From: Agrobacterium vitis
GTDB lineage: Bacteria > Pseudomonadota > Alphaproteobacteria > Rhizobiales > Rhizobiaceae
DNA length: 64,000 bases
Assembly (NCBI RefSeq): GCF_013426735.1
Contig: NZ_AP023273.1
Span: 558,001 to 622,000, forward strand
Direction of reading: 5' to 3'
Shown one piece after another: positions 38,274-47,526 of the stretch. The first letter of the stretch is position 1. Each line of letters begins with the position of its first letter. The notes under the pieces are model-generated. The model saw nothing but the letters and a program-made list of their open reading frames with translations. It had not been told where the DNA came from and did not search any database. A program made the position numbers and the translations under genes.

Positions 38274-41200
38274 CAGAAACGGACATCCAGCTTTGCGTTG
38301 ATGCTGTTTGAGGTTTCATTGCTACCGAATTCACCGGAATAGCCAATGCCGATCGTGGCGGTATCGCTGAGCCCGACATCGAGCCCGAGTTCGACAACGG
38401 CCGCATCCTTGGTCAGCGGCGTGCCGGAGACGACGTAGCTCTGGCTACCGACAAATGCCAGGCGTGAGGTTGGGTCTGTGTCACCAAAAGCGTGCTGCCA
38501 GCCAAGCATGCCTCTGGCTTTTGCGATATAGCCGCCCAGCATGAAATCGGAAGACGCGCGCAAGCCAAGGGTCGTCAGTGTCGTGTCCAGGCTGTCGCTC
38601 GGGCTCGACAAGGCCGCAATCCCACCACGCTCATTAAAGCCGTCTCTCTGAACATTAACATGGGTAAGGTTGGCAAATGGCTCGAAAGCCACGGTGCTGA
38701 CATCAATGCGATAACCAAGTTCACCAAAGGCCTGGAAGCTGCCAGCGTCGTAATCAGCTTTCAGATGGTCGTTGAAACCGGAGAATGCCACGGATCGATT
38801 GGTCGAGACCTGATGCCAGGTATAGGTAAGGCCTGAGCGGAAGGACAATTCACCATATTGCGCTCCGGCATACATGCCGAGATGATAGTTATCGCTATGG
38901 CCAAAGGATGAGCGGTCATTGGCATCGAAGCTGGACCGGCTATAGCCGCCGACAGCACCCAATCTCCAATCGGCGGAGACTGGAATGTCGAGACCCGCCA
39001 CGAAACCGCCGGTGGACGAACTCAGGTCTGCGGCATTGCCATTGCCGTCGATGCTGTTCCATGCGCCGAAGCCTTGGCCCCAGGCCGTAAAGAGCGGCAT
39101 GTCCTTGTAAGCCGTGTCGAATTTGGTATCACCGTCCGCATAGGCCATGACCGGCGCCGAACGAGCCCCGACCGTATTGAACGATGCCCGCATCCGATCA
39201 TTGACCGAATTGCGCAGCAGTGTGCTGCTGGTGACCAAGGTTCCCAGGGCAGACGCATGGACTTCGCCTGATAGTGCTTCAAAGGCATGCCGCGCTTCTT
39301 CTGCGCTTAACGGCAAGAGGCTGTTATAGAGCGCAAGCGACTGCCCGCTCTGCTGCAAGGTGTTCAAAGCCCGGGCCACATTACGCTGGTTGCCGGTTAC
39401 GGCAACGGAATCGAACAGGCCAGGCGAAGGATTTGGCGTCGGCTCCGGCGTTGGGGTTGGCTCTGGCGTCGGGGTCGGGGTCGGCTCAGGGGTCGGCGTT
39501 GGGGTTGGCTCCGGTGTCGGTTCCGGCGTGGGTGTCGGTGTTGTGGTGTTTTTGACCGCGATTGTCAGGTCAACTTCATTGGTTTTTTGAGTTAAGGCAA
39601 CATCCAGAAATGCGGATTTGGAAATCGCCTGGGCAAACTGCCCCTGGATGCCGCCAGCCGATGACAGGATCGTATAGGTCTGGCCATCCTGATAGCTGGT
39701 TGCTGCGTCGAGAGCCGTGACCTGCACGGACACGTTTTGGCCAATTAGCGTTTTGCCACCAGAATCCGAGGTCTGCCAAACGCCGTCAACAATATTTCCA
39801 TTGGCTGTCTTGAGTGTCTCCACAGACACCCTATCGCTTTGGCCGTTGCCAGCGACGTCCACCGCATAATTCGCACCATCATTGAAAGCAAGTTGACCGC
39901 GCACCACCATGCTTCCAATTGGATTGCCGCTGTCCCCAGGCGAAAGCGTTGCACCCGTATCAATAAAAGTGGTTCCTACAGTGCCATTGCCCGCCAGAGT
40001 TCCATAGACTCCTTTGGAAAGCCCTCTATAATCACGGATATAGTCTCCCCAAACTTGAACTGAACTCGTGTAGAATTCTGTTCCCATATAGTTGGTGACG
40101 AGACTGCCCGTTTCGCCGCCGATGACGAGCGTGCCATTTTTAACCCAGAACTGATTGCTCGATGGAAGTGTAGTACTATCGGGCGCGACCTTGGTGCCAA
40201 GATCGCCCTTGATCGTGAGCTTACTGCCGCCATCCACGATCACGCCGCCGGAAACATTATCACGAGCGCTGAATTCGGTGAGATCGCCGCTGACAGTGGT
40301 ATTCCCTGCGAGGCTGGCAATGGACCCATTACCGGTGAGTTTGTTGGAGAGTAGATAGCCACTATCGGTGTGATTGAAGACGATACGCGCTGTTTCCGTC
40401 TTTCCGAAATCGATAACGGCTTCAGAGTTGATGCTCCCGGCTGCCCGGGTGTCGATAGCAACGGGATCTGCCCCAAGCTTTGTATTGTCGACGCGTCCGC
40501 CAAAGATCAGAAACGCATCCTTCGTCATCTTGATGGTGTTGGCAACGTTCAGCTTGCTCCCGTCCGCAACGACGAGCCTGCCATCCAGGTCGATCTTGTC
40601 CGTCACCGTCATTGTCGTGTTGGCGCCAGAACTCAGCACTTCGCCTGAGGAGCCTACATCAAGGTATTTCGTTTGAAACGTCGCACCGTCGCTAACCGTG
40701 AGCGCACCATTGGCATAGGCATTGCCGCTATTGATCCAGCTCGTGCCAGCGCCGCGAATATTCATATTCGCGACACCGTCGGTATCTGAGATGTTAAAAC
40801 CGGCTGAATTCGTCGAAACGGTAGCGCCATTCTCCACGGTAAAGAAAGAGGAAGGCCTCGATGCTAAAGTGGCGTCTGCGTCCAGGCTAGAATTTGCTGA
40901 AAAGCTATCGGCGGAAAGGATTGAGCCGGCACCGGACACAGTCAGATAGCCGCGCGAGTTCACCCCTGAAGCCAATGTAATTTCTCTGGCATCAACCTTA
41001 GCGCCGTTCAACACATTCAGCGTCCCAACCCCTCCGAACGGGCAATTAATCGAGAGGCAGTTTCCTCCGATTGTCAGCGTGTTACCCAGCACCGCATTTG
41101 TGCGCACCACCGTCAGTTCGGAGCCCGCGCCAGACACAGTAACGGTTCCCTCAGAGGTGTCGGAACTGCCGATCATCGCGTCTGAACCGACCGATACCTT

Positions 41201-41473
41201 TGCGCCATTGGTAATTGTCGCGCTGACACCCTTATTGTTCAATCCGATGATCATGTCGCCGGTGATAACCTGGTTGGTCGTCCACTCGACGCTACCACTG
41301 TCCAGTATATAGTTGACCTGTTGTGCCAGGCTCACGCCTGAACACGATACGACAACGGTTAGCGTGAGAGATGATAAGGCAAGAGGCTTCGAAAGTCTTG
41401 GAACGACACTGGCTAATATGCTTCTCTGTACTAGAATTGCATTACTGTAATTCTTACTGAATTCTTTGATCAT
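38273..41473 (-). CDS. Autotransporter (type V secretion) adhesin-like protein
   Basis: A surface protein of about 1066 residues. A long signal region (LALSSLTLTVVVSCSGVSLAQQ) is followed by a beta-helix passenger with repeats such as GTVTVSGAGSEL and GTLNVLNGAKV (residues 40-630). A Pro/Thr/Glu linker lies near residues 645-685. The C-terminal beta-barrel of about 280 residues (AWGQGFGAWNSIDGNGNA onward) ends in LDVRF, a terminal Phe as needed for BAM insertion. The ATG at 41473 is chosen on context; the ribosome site is weak. It is likely an adhesin for plant or particle surfaces and is co-expressed with the IalB-like protein. Confidence 0.93.
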   Translation of the reverse strand: MIKEFSKNYSNAILVQRSILASVVPRLSKPLALSSLTLTVVVSCSGVSLAQQVNYILDSGSVEWTTNQVITGDMIIGLNNKGVSATITNGAKVSVGSDAMIGSSDTSEGTVTVSGAGSELTVVRTNAVLGNTLTIGGNCLSINCPFGGVGTLNVLNGAKVDAREITLASGVNSRGYLTVSGAGSILSADSFSANSSLDADATLASRPSSFFTVENGATVSTNSAGFNISDTDGVANMNIRGAGTSWINSGNAYANGALTVSDGATFQTKYLDVGSSGEVLSSGANTTMTVTDKIDLDGRLVVADGSKLNVANTIKMTKDAFLIFGGRVDNTKLGADPVAIDTRAAGSINSEAVIDFGKTETARIVFNHTDSGYLLSNKLTGNGSIASLAGNTTVSGDLTEFSARDNVSGGVIVDGGSKLTIKGDLGTKVAPDSTTLPSSNQFWVKNGTLVIGGETGSLVTNYMGTEFYTSSVQVWGDYIRDYRGLSKGVYGTLAGNGTVGTTFIDTGATLSPGDSGNPIGSMVVRGQLAFNDGANYAVDVAGNGQSDRVSVETLKTANGNIVDGVWQTSDSGGKTLIGQNVSVQVTALDAATSYQDGQTYTILSSAGGIQGQFAQAISKSAFLDVALTQKTNEVDLTIAVKNTTTPTPTPEPTPEPTPTPTPEPTPTPTPEPTPTPEPTPNPSPGLFDSVAVTGNQRNVARALNTLQQSGQSLALYNSLLPLSAEEARHAFEALSGEVHASALGTLVTSSTLLRNSVNDRMRASFNTVGARSAPVMAYADGDTKFDTAYKDMPLFTAWGQGFGAWNSIDGNGNAADLSSSTGGFVAGLDIPVSADWRLGAVGGYSRSSFDANDRSSFGHSDNYHLGMYAGAQYGELSFRSGLTYTWHQVSTNRSVAFSGFNDHLKADYDAGSFQAFGELGYRIDVSTVAFEPFANLTHVNVQRDGFNERGGIAALSSPSDSLDTTLTTLGLRASSDFMLGGYIAKARGMLGWQHAFGDTDPTSRLAFVGSQSYVVSGTPLTKDAAVVELGLDVGLSDTATIGIGYSGEFGSNETSNSINAKLDVRF
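39425..39541 (-). repeat. Tandem 6-base repeat coding for the Pro-Thr-Glu linker
   Basis: Units reading ACCCCG/ACGCCG/GAGCCG on the coding strand give TPTPEPTPEPTP-like sequence over about 40 codons. Unit length is a multiple of three, so gain or loss of units changes linker length without a frameshift. Confidence 0.75.
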
Positions 41474-41712
41474 CGTGTCGCCCCGTATTCCAGTGAATAT
41501 TTGCAAGCAACATTGTTTTCCACAATAACAATATTGCCCATATTATTTGTCGACATGTCTATGTCGCATTCAGCACAGAAACGGGGCAGAGGCCATTAGT
41601 GCAGATGTGCTATACGCGACATCGAACTTCGCAGAGCGATCAACCTCTCCACGTTTGCGCCTGTATCGGAGCCGTATTCTTGAGGTTTGGAGCCGGTGGG
41701 AAGGGGTCGGTT

Positions 41713-41843
41713 TTATACCAAGGCTCTGACATGCTGACGCATCCTCGCCTTGAAGGCATTGCAAATCTCTCAAATGCATCAGTCGCTTGAGATATTTGCA
41801 AAAGGAATACGAAGAGTCATTTCAATGACTCTTCGTATTAGAC
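41713..41843 (+). repeat. Dispersed repeat family 1, copy C (best preserved)
   Basis: It opens TTATACCAAGG and has ATGCTGACGCATCCTCGCC, TTGAAGGCATTGC and CTCTCAAATGCATCAGTCGCTTGAGA. The end hairpin is perfect over 16 bp: AATACGAAGAGTCATT (41806-41821) and AATGACTCTTCGTATT (41824-41839). It lies between the divergent autotransporter and peptide-importer genes. Confidence 0.85.
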
Positions 41844-42221
41844 CTTAAAACGAACCTGAAAGACCCCGGCACGCCTTGGGCTATGCATTGATAAACTGGT
41901 CTTCGCAGGCGCGTGATGAGCTTTATTGAGCGCCCTCATTTCTCTTCACCCATTGAGAGAGGAAAAAAACCAAGCTACAGGCGCATCAATTGAATAATTA
42001 AAATCTATAACATCGATAGATTAAGAATGATAAATCTTTCCCTGATTTCCATGCTCGTTTAGCTTGTTGTTACAGCTTCTCACCAATCAAGGCAGGAATG
42101 CACCGTGACCATCGCAGCGACAAAGCGTGCCACCTGTTTGCGCTCGCAATCAAAATAACCTCCGCAAATGAGGCTGTCCGTCAGTCCCAACATAAGACGC
42201 CACCCGACCAGGACCTATTTC
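41844..42221. other. Upstream region of peptide importer with inverted repeat; no gene
   Basis: AT-rich stretch of about 380 bases. AATCTAT (42002-42008) and ATAGATT (42016-42022) form a perfect inverted repeat with a 7-base spacer, containing the T-N11-A pattern of LysR-type sites. No LysR gene is in the window. A possible operator for the importer operon. Confidence 0.4.
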
Positions 42222-43874
42222 ATGATCAAACATTCCGATTCTCTGGCTCTTTCTCGACGCAGGTTGCTGCTTGCCGGTTCAGCAATTCTCTCTGCCATGC
42301 TTGTGGAATCGGCTAGCTTGAAGCCCGCCCATAGCGCGGGCAAGCCGCATGACGGCGGCGATATTACATTTCTGATCGACTCTCTGGGCAATACCTGGAT
42401 ACCCAACAACAGCGCGATCTCCAGCTTTCAGGGGCATGTCTGGGGCCACGTGGCCGACAAGCTCGTCTATGTCGATGCCGATGGCAAAGTGAGCCCGTGG
42501 ATTGCCGAGCGCTGGGACCAGAATGAAGGTGCCACCGAGTTCACCCTCCACCTCAAAACGGGCGTGACCTTTTCCGATGGTACCCCGCTCGATGCAGCCG
42601 CTGTCGTTGCAAATCTCGACATCTGGTATGCAGGCCGCAAGAGCGAAGGTATCAACCCGATCGGTCTTTTTCCCAAGACCTATGATCATGCAGAGGCGAT
42701 TGATCCCTCCACAGTGAAAGTCTTTTTCAAAAAACCGACGCTCGGCTTCATTCCGACCCTCGGCTATCACGGCTCGATCCTGATTTCCCCCAAGACCATC
42801 AGCCAACCGGCGACCCAGCAGGCAGACCTTGGCAAGACCTTTGGCAGCGGCCCCTATGTGGTTGAAGCCTGGAAGGAAGGCGATTTCGTCAAACTGGTGA
42901 AGCGCAAGGATTACAATTGGGGACCGGCCGCTGTTGGCCATACCGGACCGGCGTTTCTGGAGAGCATCACCTACAAGCTGGTCGCCGAACCATCGCTTCG
43001 GGTTGCGGCGGTTCAGTCCGGGCAGGCCGATATTGCCTATAATGCCTCGCCCCAGGAGTTGAAGTCACTCAAGGACGAGGGCTTCACCGTTGCCACGCCA
43101 CGCTATCTCGGGTTCGTCAATGGCTGGGCGGTGAATACCAAGCTCGAGCCCTATAACGATGTCAGGGTGCGCCAAGCCCTTCAGTCTGGCATCGATCGCC
43201 AGGAAATCATCGACACCGTCTATACATCGGATTGGAAGCTGGCGACCTCGTTCATCCAGAGCAATGTGCCGGGCGCAACCGACCAGAGCACGCTTTTGGC
43301 CTACGACTCCGCCAGGGCGGAAAAGCTGCTGAATGACGCAGGCTGGACGAAAGGCGCCGACGGCATCCGCGCCAAGGATGGAAAGCCGCTTCTGCTGACG
43401 CTTTACTCCAACCCCTATCTTGCCACGTCGAAGGCGGTGGATGAACTGATCGCCCAACAGCTCGGCAAGATCGGTTGGAAGGTCAATATCCGCGCGTATG
43501 ACGTGGTGACCTTCACCGAAAAGGTCAAATTCGCAGGCCCTGCGGTCCCGGCCTATGAAGTTACCCGCAGCTTTATCGATGCCGGCACCGTGGCCAGCAT
43601 TCTGACCGATGCCAATAATGGCGAGAACTGGTTCGCGCTGGACCAGAGCGACCAGAAAATCAATGAGCTGCGCGATAAAATTGCCGGCGCCCCTTCGTTA
43701 GAGGTGCGTGACCCGCTGCTAAACGAGCTACAGAAATACGTCATCGAGCAAGGGTATTTCATCCCTCGCACCCAGATCGTTCAGCGCATTTATGTCCAGT
43801 CCCCGAAGCTTTCGGGTGAGGTCTATAACGGCATTGCCTATGCCAGCTACTACACTGCAAAAATCAGCCAATAA
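42222..43874 (+). CDS. Peptide/opine-type ABC transporter substrate-binding protein (SBP family 5)
   Basis: A 550-residue periplasmic binding protein. The signal region LALSRRRLLLAGSAILSAML has consecutive arginines before a hydrophobic stretch, so export by the Tat route is possible. The core has GATEFTLHLKTGVTFSDGTPLDAAAVVANLDIW, the family's ligand-domain signature, and FGSGPYVVEAWKEGD. The ATG at 42222 has AGGA at 8-9 bases and is preferred to an upstream start. It feeds the DppBC-like permeases that follow. Association with flavin monooxygenases downstream suggests a sulfur-containing peptide or similar compound as ligand. Confidence 0.93.
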   Translation: MIKHSDSLALSRRRLLLAGSAILSAMLVESASLKPAHSAGKPHDGGDITFLIDSLGNTWIPNNSAISSFQGHVWGHVADKLVYVDADGKVSPWIAERWDQNEGATEFTLHLKTGVTFSDGTPLDAAAVVANLDIWYAGRKSEGINPIGLFPKTYDHAEAIDPSTVKVFFKKPTLGFIPTLGYHGSILISPKTISQPATQQADLGKTFGSGPYVVEAWKEGDFVKLVKRKDYNWGPAAVGHTGPAFLESITYKLVAEPSLRVAAVQSGQADIAYNASPQELKSLKDEGFTVATPRYLGFVNGWAVNTKLEPYNDVRVRQALQSGIDRQEIIDTVYTSDWKLATSFIQSNVPGATDQSTLLAYDSARAEKLLNDAGWTKGADGIRAKDGKPLLLTLYSNPYLATSKAVDELIAQQLGKIGWKVNIRAYDVVTFTEKVKFAGPAVPAYEVTRSFIDAGTVASILTDANNGENWFALDQSDQKINELRDKIAGAPSLEVRDPLLNELQKYVIEQGYFIPRTQIVQRIYVQSPKLSGEVYNGIAYASYYTAKISQ

Positions 43875-43898
43875 CCTGCAATGTGAGGAGGTCTCAGT

Positions 43899-44909
43899 AT
43901 GCGCAACGCCTACTTGACATACGCTGCAAAACGGCTGACCCAGGCTTTTGTGGTCATTTTGCTGGCCTATGTCTTTACATTCGTGGTGGTCAGCATTCTG
44001 CCGGGTGATCCGATCACCTCCGTCCTGCGTGATCCGCAAAACGGCTTCACCGAGGCGGAGATCGCCGAAATCATCGCCGCCCAGGGATTGGACAAGCCGA
44101 TTTCCGTCCAGTTGTGGACCTCACTCTCTCACTTCGTCACCGGCGATTTCGGCCTGTCGATGCGCTCCAGCCGCCCGGTGACGGCGCTGATTGCCGAAGT
44201 GCTGCCCTCAACGCTGATCCTTGCATCGACGGCCCTTGCCTTCGCGCTTGTCCTGGCGCTGCTGATTGCCTACGGCACGCAGTTCCTGCCAAAACGGTTC
44301 GGACAGGGCCTGCTGCGGGGCTTTCCCTCCCTGTTTCTATCGGTCCCCAATTTCGTCATCGGGCTGGCCCTGATCCATATTTTCGGCTTCCAGCTGGGCA
44401 TTTTCCGGGTCATTGAACCGGATAGTGTCTGGGCAACCCTGTTTGCGTCAATTGCACTCGCCATTCCCGTCTCGGCCCAGATCGCAGAAGTCCTGATTGC
44501 CAACCTCGATCATGAGGCGAGCCAGGACTATGCCACTGTGGCGCGGGGTCGAGGTCTTTCCCAAGCGCAGCTGTTTTTCAAACACCTGGTGAAGCCCTCA
44601 TCATTGCCGGTAGTGACAGTGATCGCCCTGACCGTCGGGGAATTGCTGGGTGGTTCGTTGATAACCGAAACGGTCTTCGGGCGAACGGGCATCGGCAGTC
44701 TGGTGCAGCGCTCGGTCACAACCCAGGACCTGCCTGTTCTTCAGGCGGTCGTATCGCTGGCGGCGGTTGCCTTCGTGCTCGTCAACCTGATCGCAGACCT
44801 TGTCTATCCCCTGCTTGACCCGCGTGTGAAACTGCTTGGCGTCCAACCGTCTCGCACGCCCGCTGAGGACACAAGCTCTACTGAAACCTCCCGTGCGGTG
44901 ACGATATGA
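43899..44909 (+). CDS. Peptide-type ABC permease (DppB-like)
   Basis: A 336-residue inner-membrane subunit with about six TM segments. It opens YAAKRLTQAFVVILLAYVFTFVVVSILPGDP, the standard start of DppB-type proteins. The EAA loop is DYATVARGRGLSQAQLFFKHLVKPSSLPV. The C-terminal tail after the last TM is longer than usual and polar (SRTPAEDTSSTETSRAV). GAGGAGG precedes the ATG. The stop overlaps the next start (ATGA). Confidence 0.94.
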   Translation: MRNAYLTYAAKRLTQAFVVILLAYVFTFVVVSILPGDPITSVLRDPQNGFTEAEIAEIIAAQGLDKPISVQLWTSLSHFVTGDFGLSMRSSRPVTALIAEVLPSTLILASTALAFALVLALLIAYGTQFLPKRFGQGLLRGFPSLFLSVPNFVIGLALIHIFGFQLGIFRVIEPDSVWATLFASIALAIPVSAQIAEVLIANLDHEASQDYATVARGRGLSQAQLFFKHLVKPSSLPVVTVIALTVGELLGGSLITETVFGRTGIGSLVQRSVTTQDLPVLQAVVSLAAVAFVLVNLIADLVYPLLDPRVKLLGVQPSRTPAEDTSSTETSRAVTI

Positions 44910-45754
44910 CGATCGCTTTTTCCTCCTCGAATGGTGGTATGCAGGCAGCCAAAAAATGGTCGGCAGTCCACATGCCGCCAACGGTGTTCATCTCGTTTGC
45001 CATCATTGCCCTGGTGATCGCATGGGCGCTCGCCCCCGGCTTGTTCACAAGCCATAGCCCCGTCATCGGCGTTCCCGCTCAAAAACTGCTGGCACCCAGC
45101 GCCCAGCATTGGTTCGGCACAGACCAGCTCGGGCGCGACCTTTACACGCGCGTCGTCTATGGCACGGCGTCTTCGGTGACCAGTGCGCTGATCGCGGTTG
45201 TCATTGGCGTTGTCGTCGGTGGCCTCATTGGCCTTCTGGCCGGCTTTCTCGGTGGCTGGGTCGATATCGTGCTGGCGCGCCTGGTCGATATGCTGCTGGC
45301 GATCCCCAGCTTCCTGCTGGCGATTATCGTCGTCACCGCACTCGGCTTCACCACCACCAATGCCGCCATCGCGACCGGCGTCTCCGCCGTGGCGGTCTTT
45401 GCCCGGGTGATGCGGGCAGAGGTGATTAAAACCCGGCAAGCGACCTTCGTCGAGGCGTCGTTTCTGCTGGGTGGGTCACGCTGGTATATCCTTCTGCGCC
45501 ACGTGTTTCCAAATGCTTCACGGTCGCTTCTGACGCTTGCCGTCCTGCAATTTGGTCTTTCCATTCTGGTGATCGCCGGTCTTGCCTTCCTCGGCTATGG
45601 CGATCCGCCACCCGCCTCGGACTGGGGTCTGCTGATTTCAATCGGCAAGGATTATCTCAAATGGCCGTGGCTGGTTTATGCACCTGCGTTCGCCGTGATC
45701 GCAACCGTCCTCTCCGTCAACAGGATCAGCCGATGGCTCCGCAAGACAGACTGA
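44906..45754 (+). CDS. Peptide-type ABC permease (DppC-like)
   Basis: A 282-residue partner permease. It has the DppC hallmark HWFGTDQLGRDLYTRVVYGTASSV after TM1, the segment IVLARLVDMLLAIPSFLLAIIVV, and an EAA loop FVEASFLLGGSRWYILLRHVFPNAS. It starts within the stop of the upstream permease and ends 22 bases inside the ATPase gene, so the three are translationally linked. Confidence 0.94.
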   Translation: MTIAFSSSNGGMQAAKKWSAVHMPPTVFISFAIIALVIAWALAPGLFTSHSPVIGVPAQKLLAPSAQHWFGTDQLGRDLYTRVVYGTASSVTSALIAVVIGVVVGGLIGLLAGFLGGWVDIVLARLVDMLLAIPSFLLAIIVVTALGFTTTNAAIATGVSAVAVFARVMRAEVIKTRQATFVEASFLLGGSRWYILLRHVFPNASRSLLTLAVLQFGLSILVIAGLAFLGYGDPPPASDWGLLISIGKDYLKWPWLVYAPAFAVIATVLSVNRISRWLRKTD

Positions 45755-47454
45755 ACACCACCCTCCCCGGCCTTGGAGCTTTTCCTCAATTGCGACAGCC
45801 ATCCGCTCCGCTGCTAAGGGTGGAAGACCTGTCGGTATCCTACGGGGCTCGCCAAGTCGTGACGGCTGTCGGGTTCGAGCTGGATCGCGGCAAGAGCCTT
45901 GCGTTGATTGGAGAATCCGGCTCGGGCAAATCAACCATCGCGCGGGCCATTCTGAGGCTATTACCCCAAGGCGGACATGCGACGGGAAAAATCGAGTTTA
46001 AAGACCAGAACATCTTAAGCCTTGCCGAGCGTCAGTTCCGGCCTCTGCGGGGGCGCGCTATCGGCTTTGTTCCGCAAGATCCCGGCAACGCGCTCAACCC
46101 CGTGCGCACCATCGGCGCGCAAGCCATGGAAGCGGCGGCCCTTCTTGGCGAACAGGACAAAGCCATCCGCAAGGCGCTGATCCTGGAAACATTCGCGGAG
46201 GTCGGCCTCGACAAGCCGGGTCGCGTCTACGATTCCTATCCGCATCAACTGTCAGGCGGCATGCTTCAACGCGTTCTGATCGGCCTTGCCGTACTGCCGC
46301 GCCCGGCCCTTCTGGTGGCGGACGAGCCGACCTCCGCACTGGATGTAACAATCCAGAAGCGCATCCTCGACCTTTTGACGCGGCTTCAGCAGGATCTGGA
46401 TATCAGCCTTCTGCTGATTACCCATGATCTGGCAATCGCTTCGGAGCGGGCAGATCAACTGGTCGTGCTGAAGGATGGCGTTGTGCAGGAGGCGGGCAAT
46501 ACCCAGACTGTCTTTGCCGCACCGGCTTCGGCCTATGCCAGAAAGCTGCATGCCGATGTTCCCGCCCTCAATCCTGACCGCTATGCCAAGCTGCGTGATA
46601 GCGGGTTTCGTAACATCGAGAATGCTGCAGGCGTTGATGCCAAGATCGAGGTCAAAGGTGTGACAAAGACCTTCACGGTCGATGGCAAATCCCTGACAGC
46701 TGTCGATAATGTAACATTCTCCGTACCATCAGGCACTACACACGCGCTGGTTGGTGAATCCGGCTCTGGCAAGACAACGACGATCCGGCTGCTTCTGGGC
46801 CTTGAGGAACCCGATAGCGGCCATATCTCGGTCGCCGGTGAGCAGTTTTCAAGCCGTAATCCCCAGTCCAGACGAGCCGTTTGGCGCCATCTTCAACTCG
46901 TCTACCAGAACCCGTTCACCTCCCTCGATCCCACCTGGAAAATCGAGAATCTGGTACGCGAGCCGCTGGACCGGTTCAAGATTGGCACTGCGCGGGAGCG
47001 AAGCGAGCGGGTGCGCGAAGCCTTGTCCAATGTCGGGCTTGGCGAGCATCTGCTTGGCCGCAAGCCGGGCGCACTGTCCGGTGGCCAGCGTCAGCGCGTC
47101 GCCATTGCCCGATCGCTGGTTTTAAAGCCTGATGTTATCGTGCTGGATGAGCCGACTTCAGCGCTCGACGTCAGTGTCCAGGCCGATATTGTTGACGTGC
47201 TGTTGACGCTACAGGCCAATCTGGGTCTGACCTATGTGTTCGTTTCCCACGATCTCGCCCTGGTGCGCCAGCTGGCCCATACCGTCTCGGTCATGCATCG
47301 CGGACGCATCGTTGAGCACGGCACCGTCAAAGCCGTCTTCGACACACCTCGCCAGTCCTATACCCGTTCGCTGCTGGCTTCGATCCCCTCAGGTAGCACC
47401 CACGCGACGCGCTCGGGTGCCCGCGCTGTTTTCAAACAGGACGAACTCGCGTGA
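45733..47454 (+). CDS. Dual-domain peptide-type ABC ATPase (DppD-DppF fusion)
   Basis: A 573-residue protein with two full ATPase domains. Domain 1: GESGSGKSTIARA, Q-loop VPQDPGNALNPV, signature LSGGMLQRV, Walker B LLVADEPTSALD. Domain 2 (from about residue 300): GESGSGKTTTIRL, VYQNPFTSLDPTW, LSGGQRQRVAIARS, VIVLDEPTSALD. Both have intact catalytic Glu and H-loops, so both may hydrolyse ATP. The ATG at 45733 has AGGA at 7 bases. Fusion of the usual DppD and DppF subunits is known in rhizobia. Confidence 0.95.
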   Translation: MAPQDRLNTTLPGLGAFPQLRQPSAPLLRVEDLSVSYGARQVVTAVGFELDRGKSLALIGESGSGKSTIARAILRLLPQGGHATGKIEFKDQNILSLAERQFRPLRGRAIGFVPQDPGNALNPVRTIGAQAMEAAALLGEQDKAIRKALILETFAEVGLDKPGRVYDSYPHQLSGGMLQRVLIGLAVLPRPALLVADEPTSALDVTIQKRILDLLTRLQQDLDISLLLITHDLAIASERADQLVVLKDGVVQEAGNTQTVFAAPASAYARKLHADVPALNPDRYAKLRDSGFRNIENAAGVDAKIEVKGVTKTFTVDGKSLTAVDNVTFSVPSGTTHALVGESGSGKTTTIRLLLGLEEPDSGHISVAGEQFSSRNPQSRRAVWRHLQLVYQNPFTSLDPTWKIENLVREPLDRFKIGTARERSERVREALSNVGLGEHLLGRKPGALSGGQRQRVAIARSLVLKPDVIVLDEPTSALDVSVQADIVDVLLTLQANLGLTYVFVSHDLALVRQLAHTVSVMHRGRIVEHGTVKAVFDTPRQSYTRSLLASIPSGSTHATRSGARAVFKQDELA

Positions 47455-47526
47455 TCGCAGTTGGCCAGGACAGGACCTCAGCATCACTTTCGCCAAAGAC
47501 TCAAAACCAAATGGAGTATGCACAGA

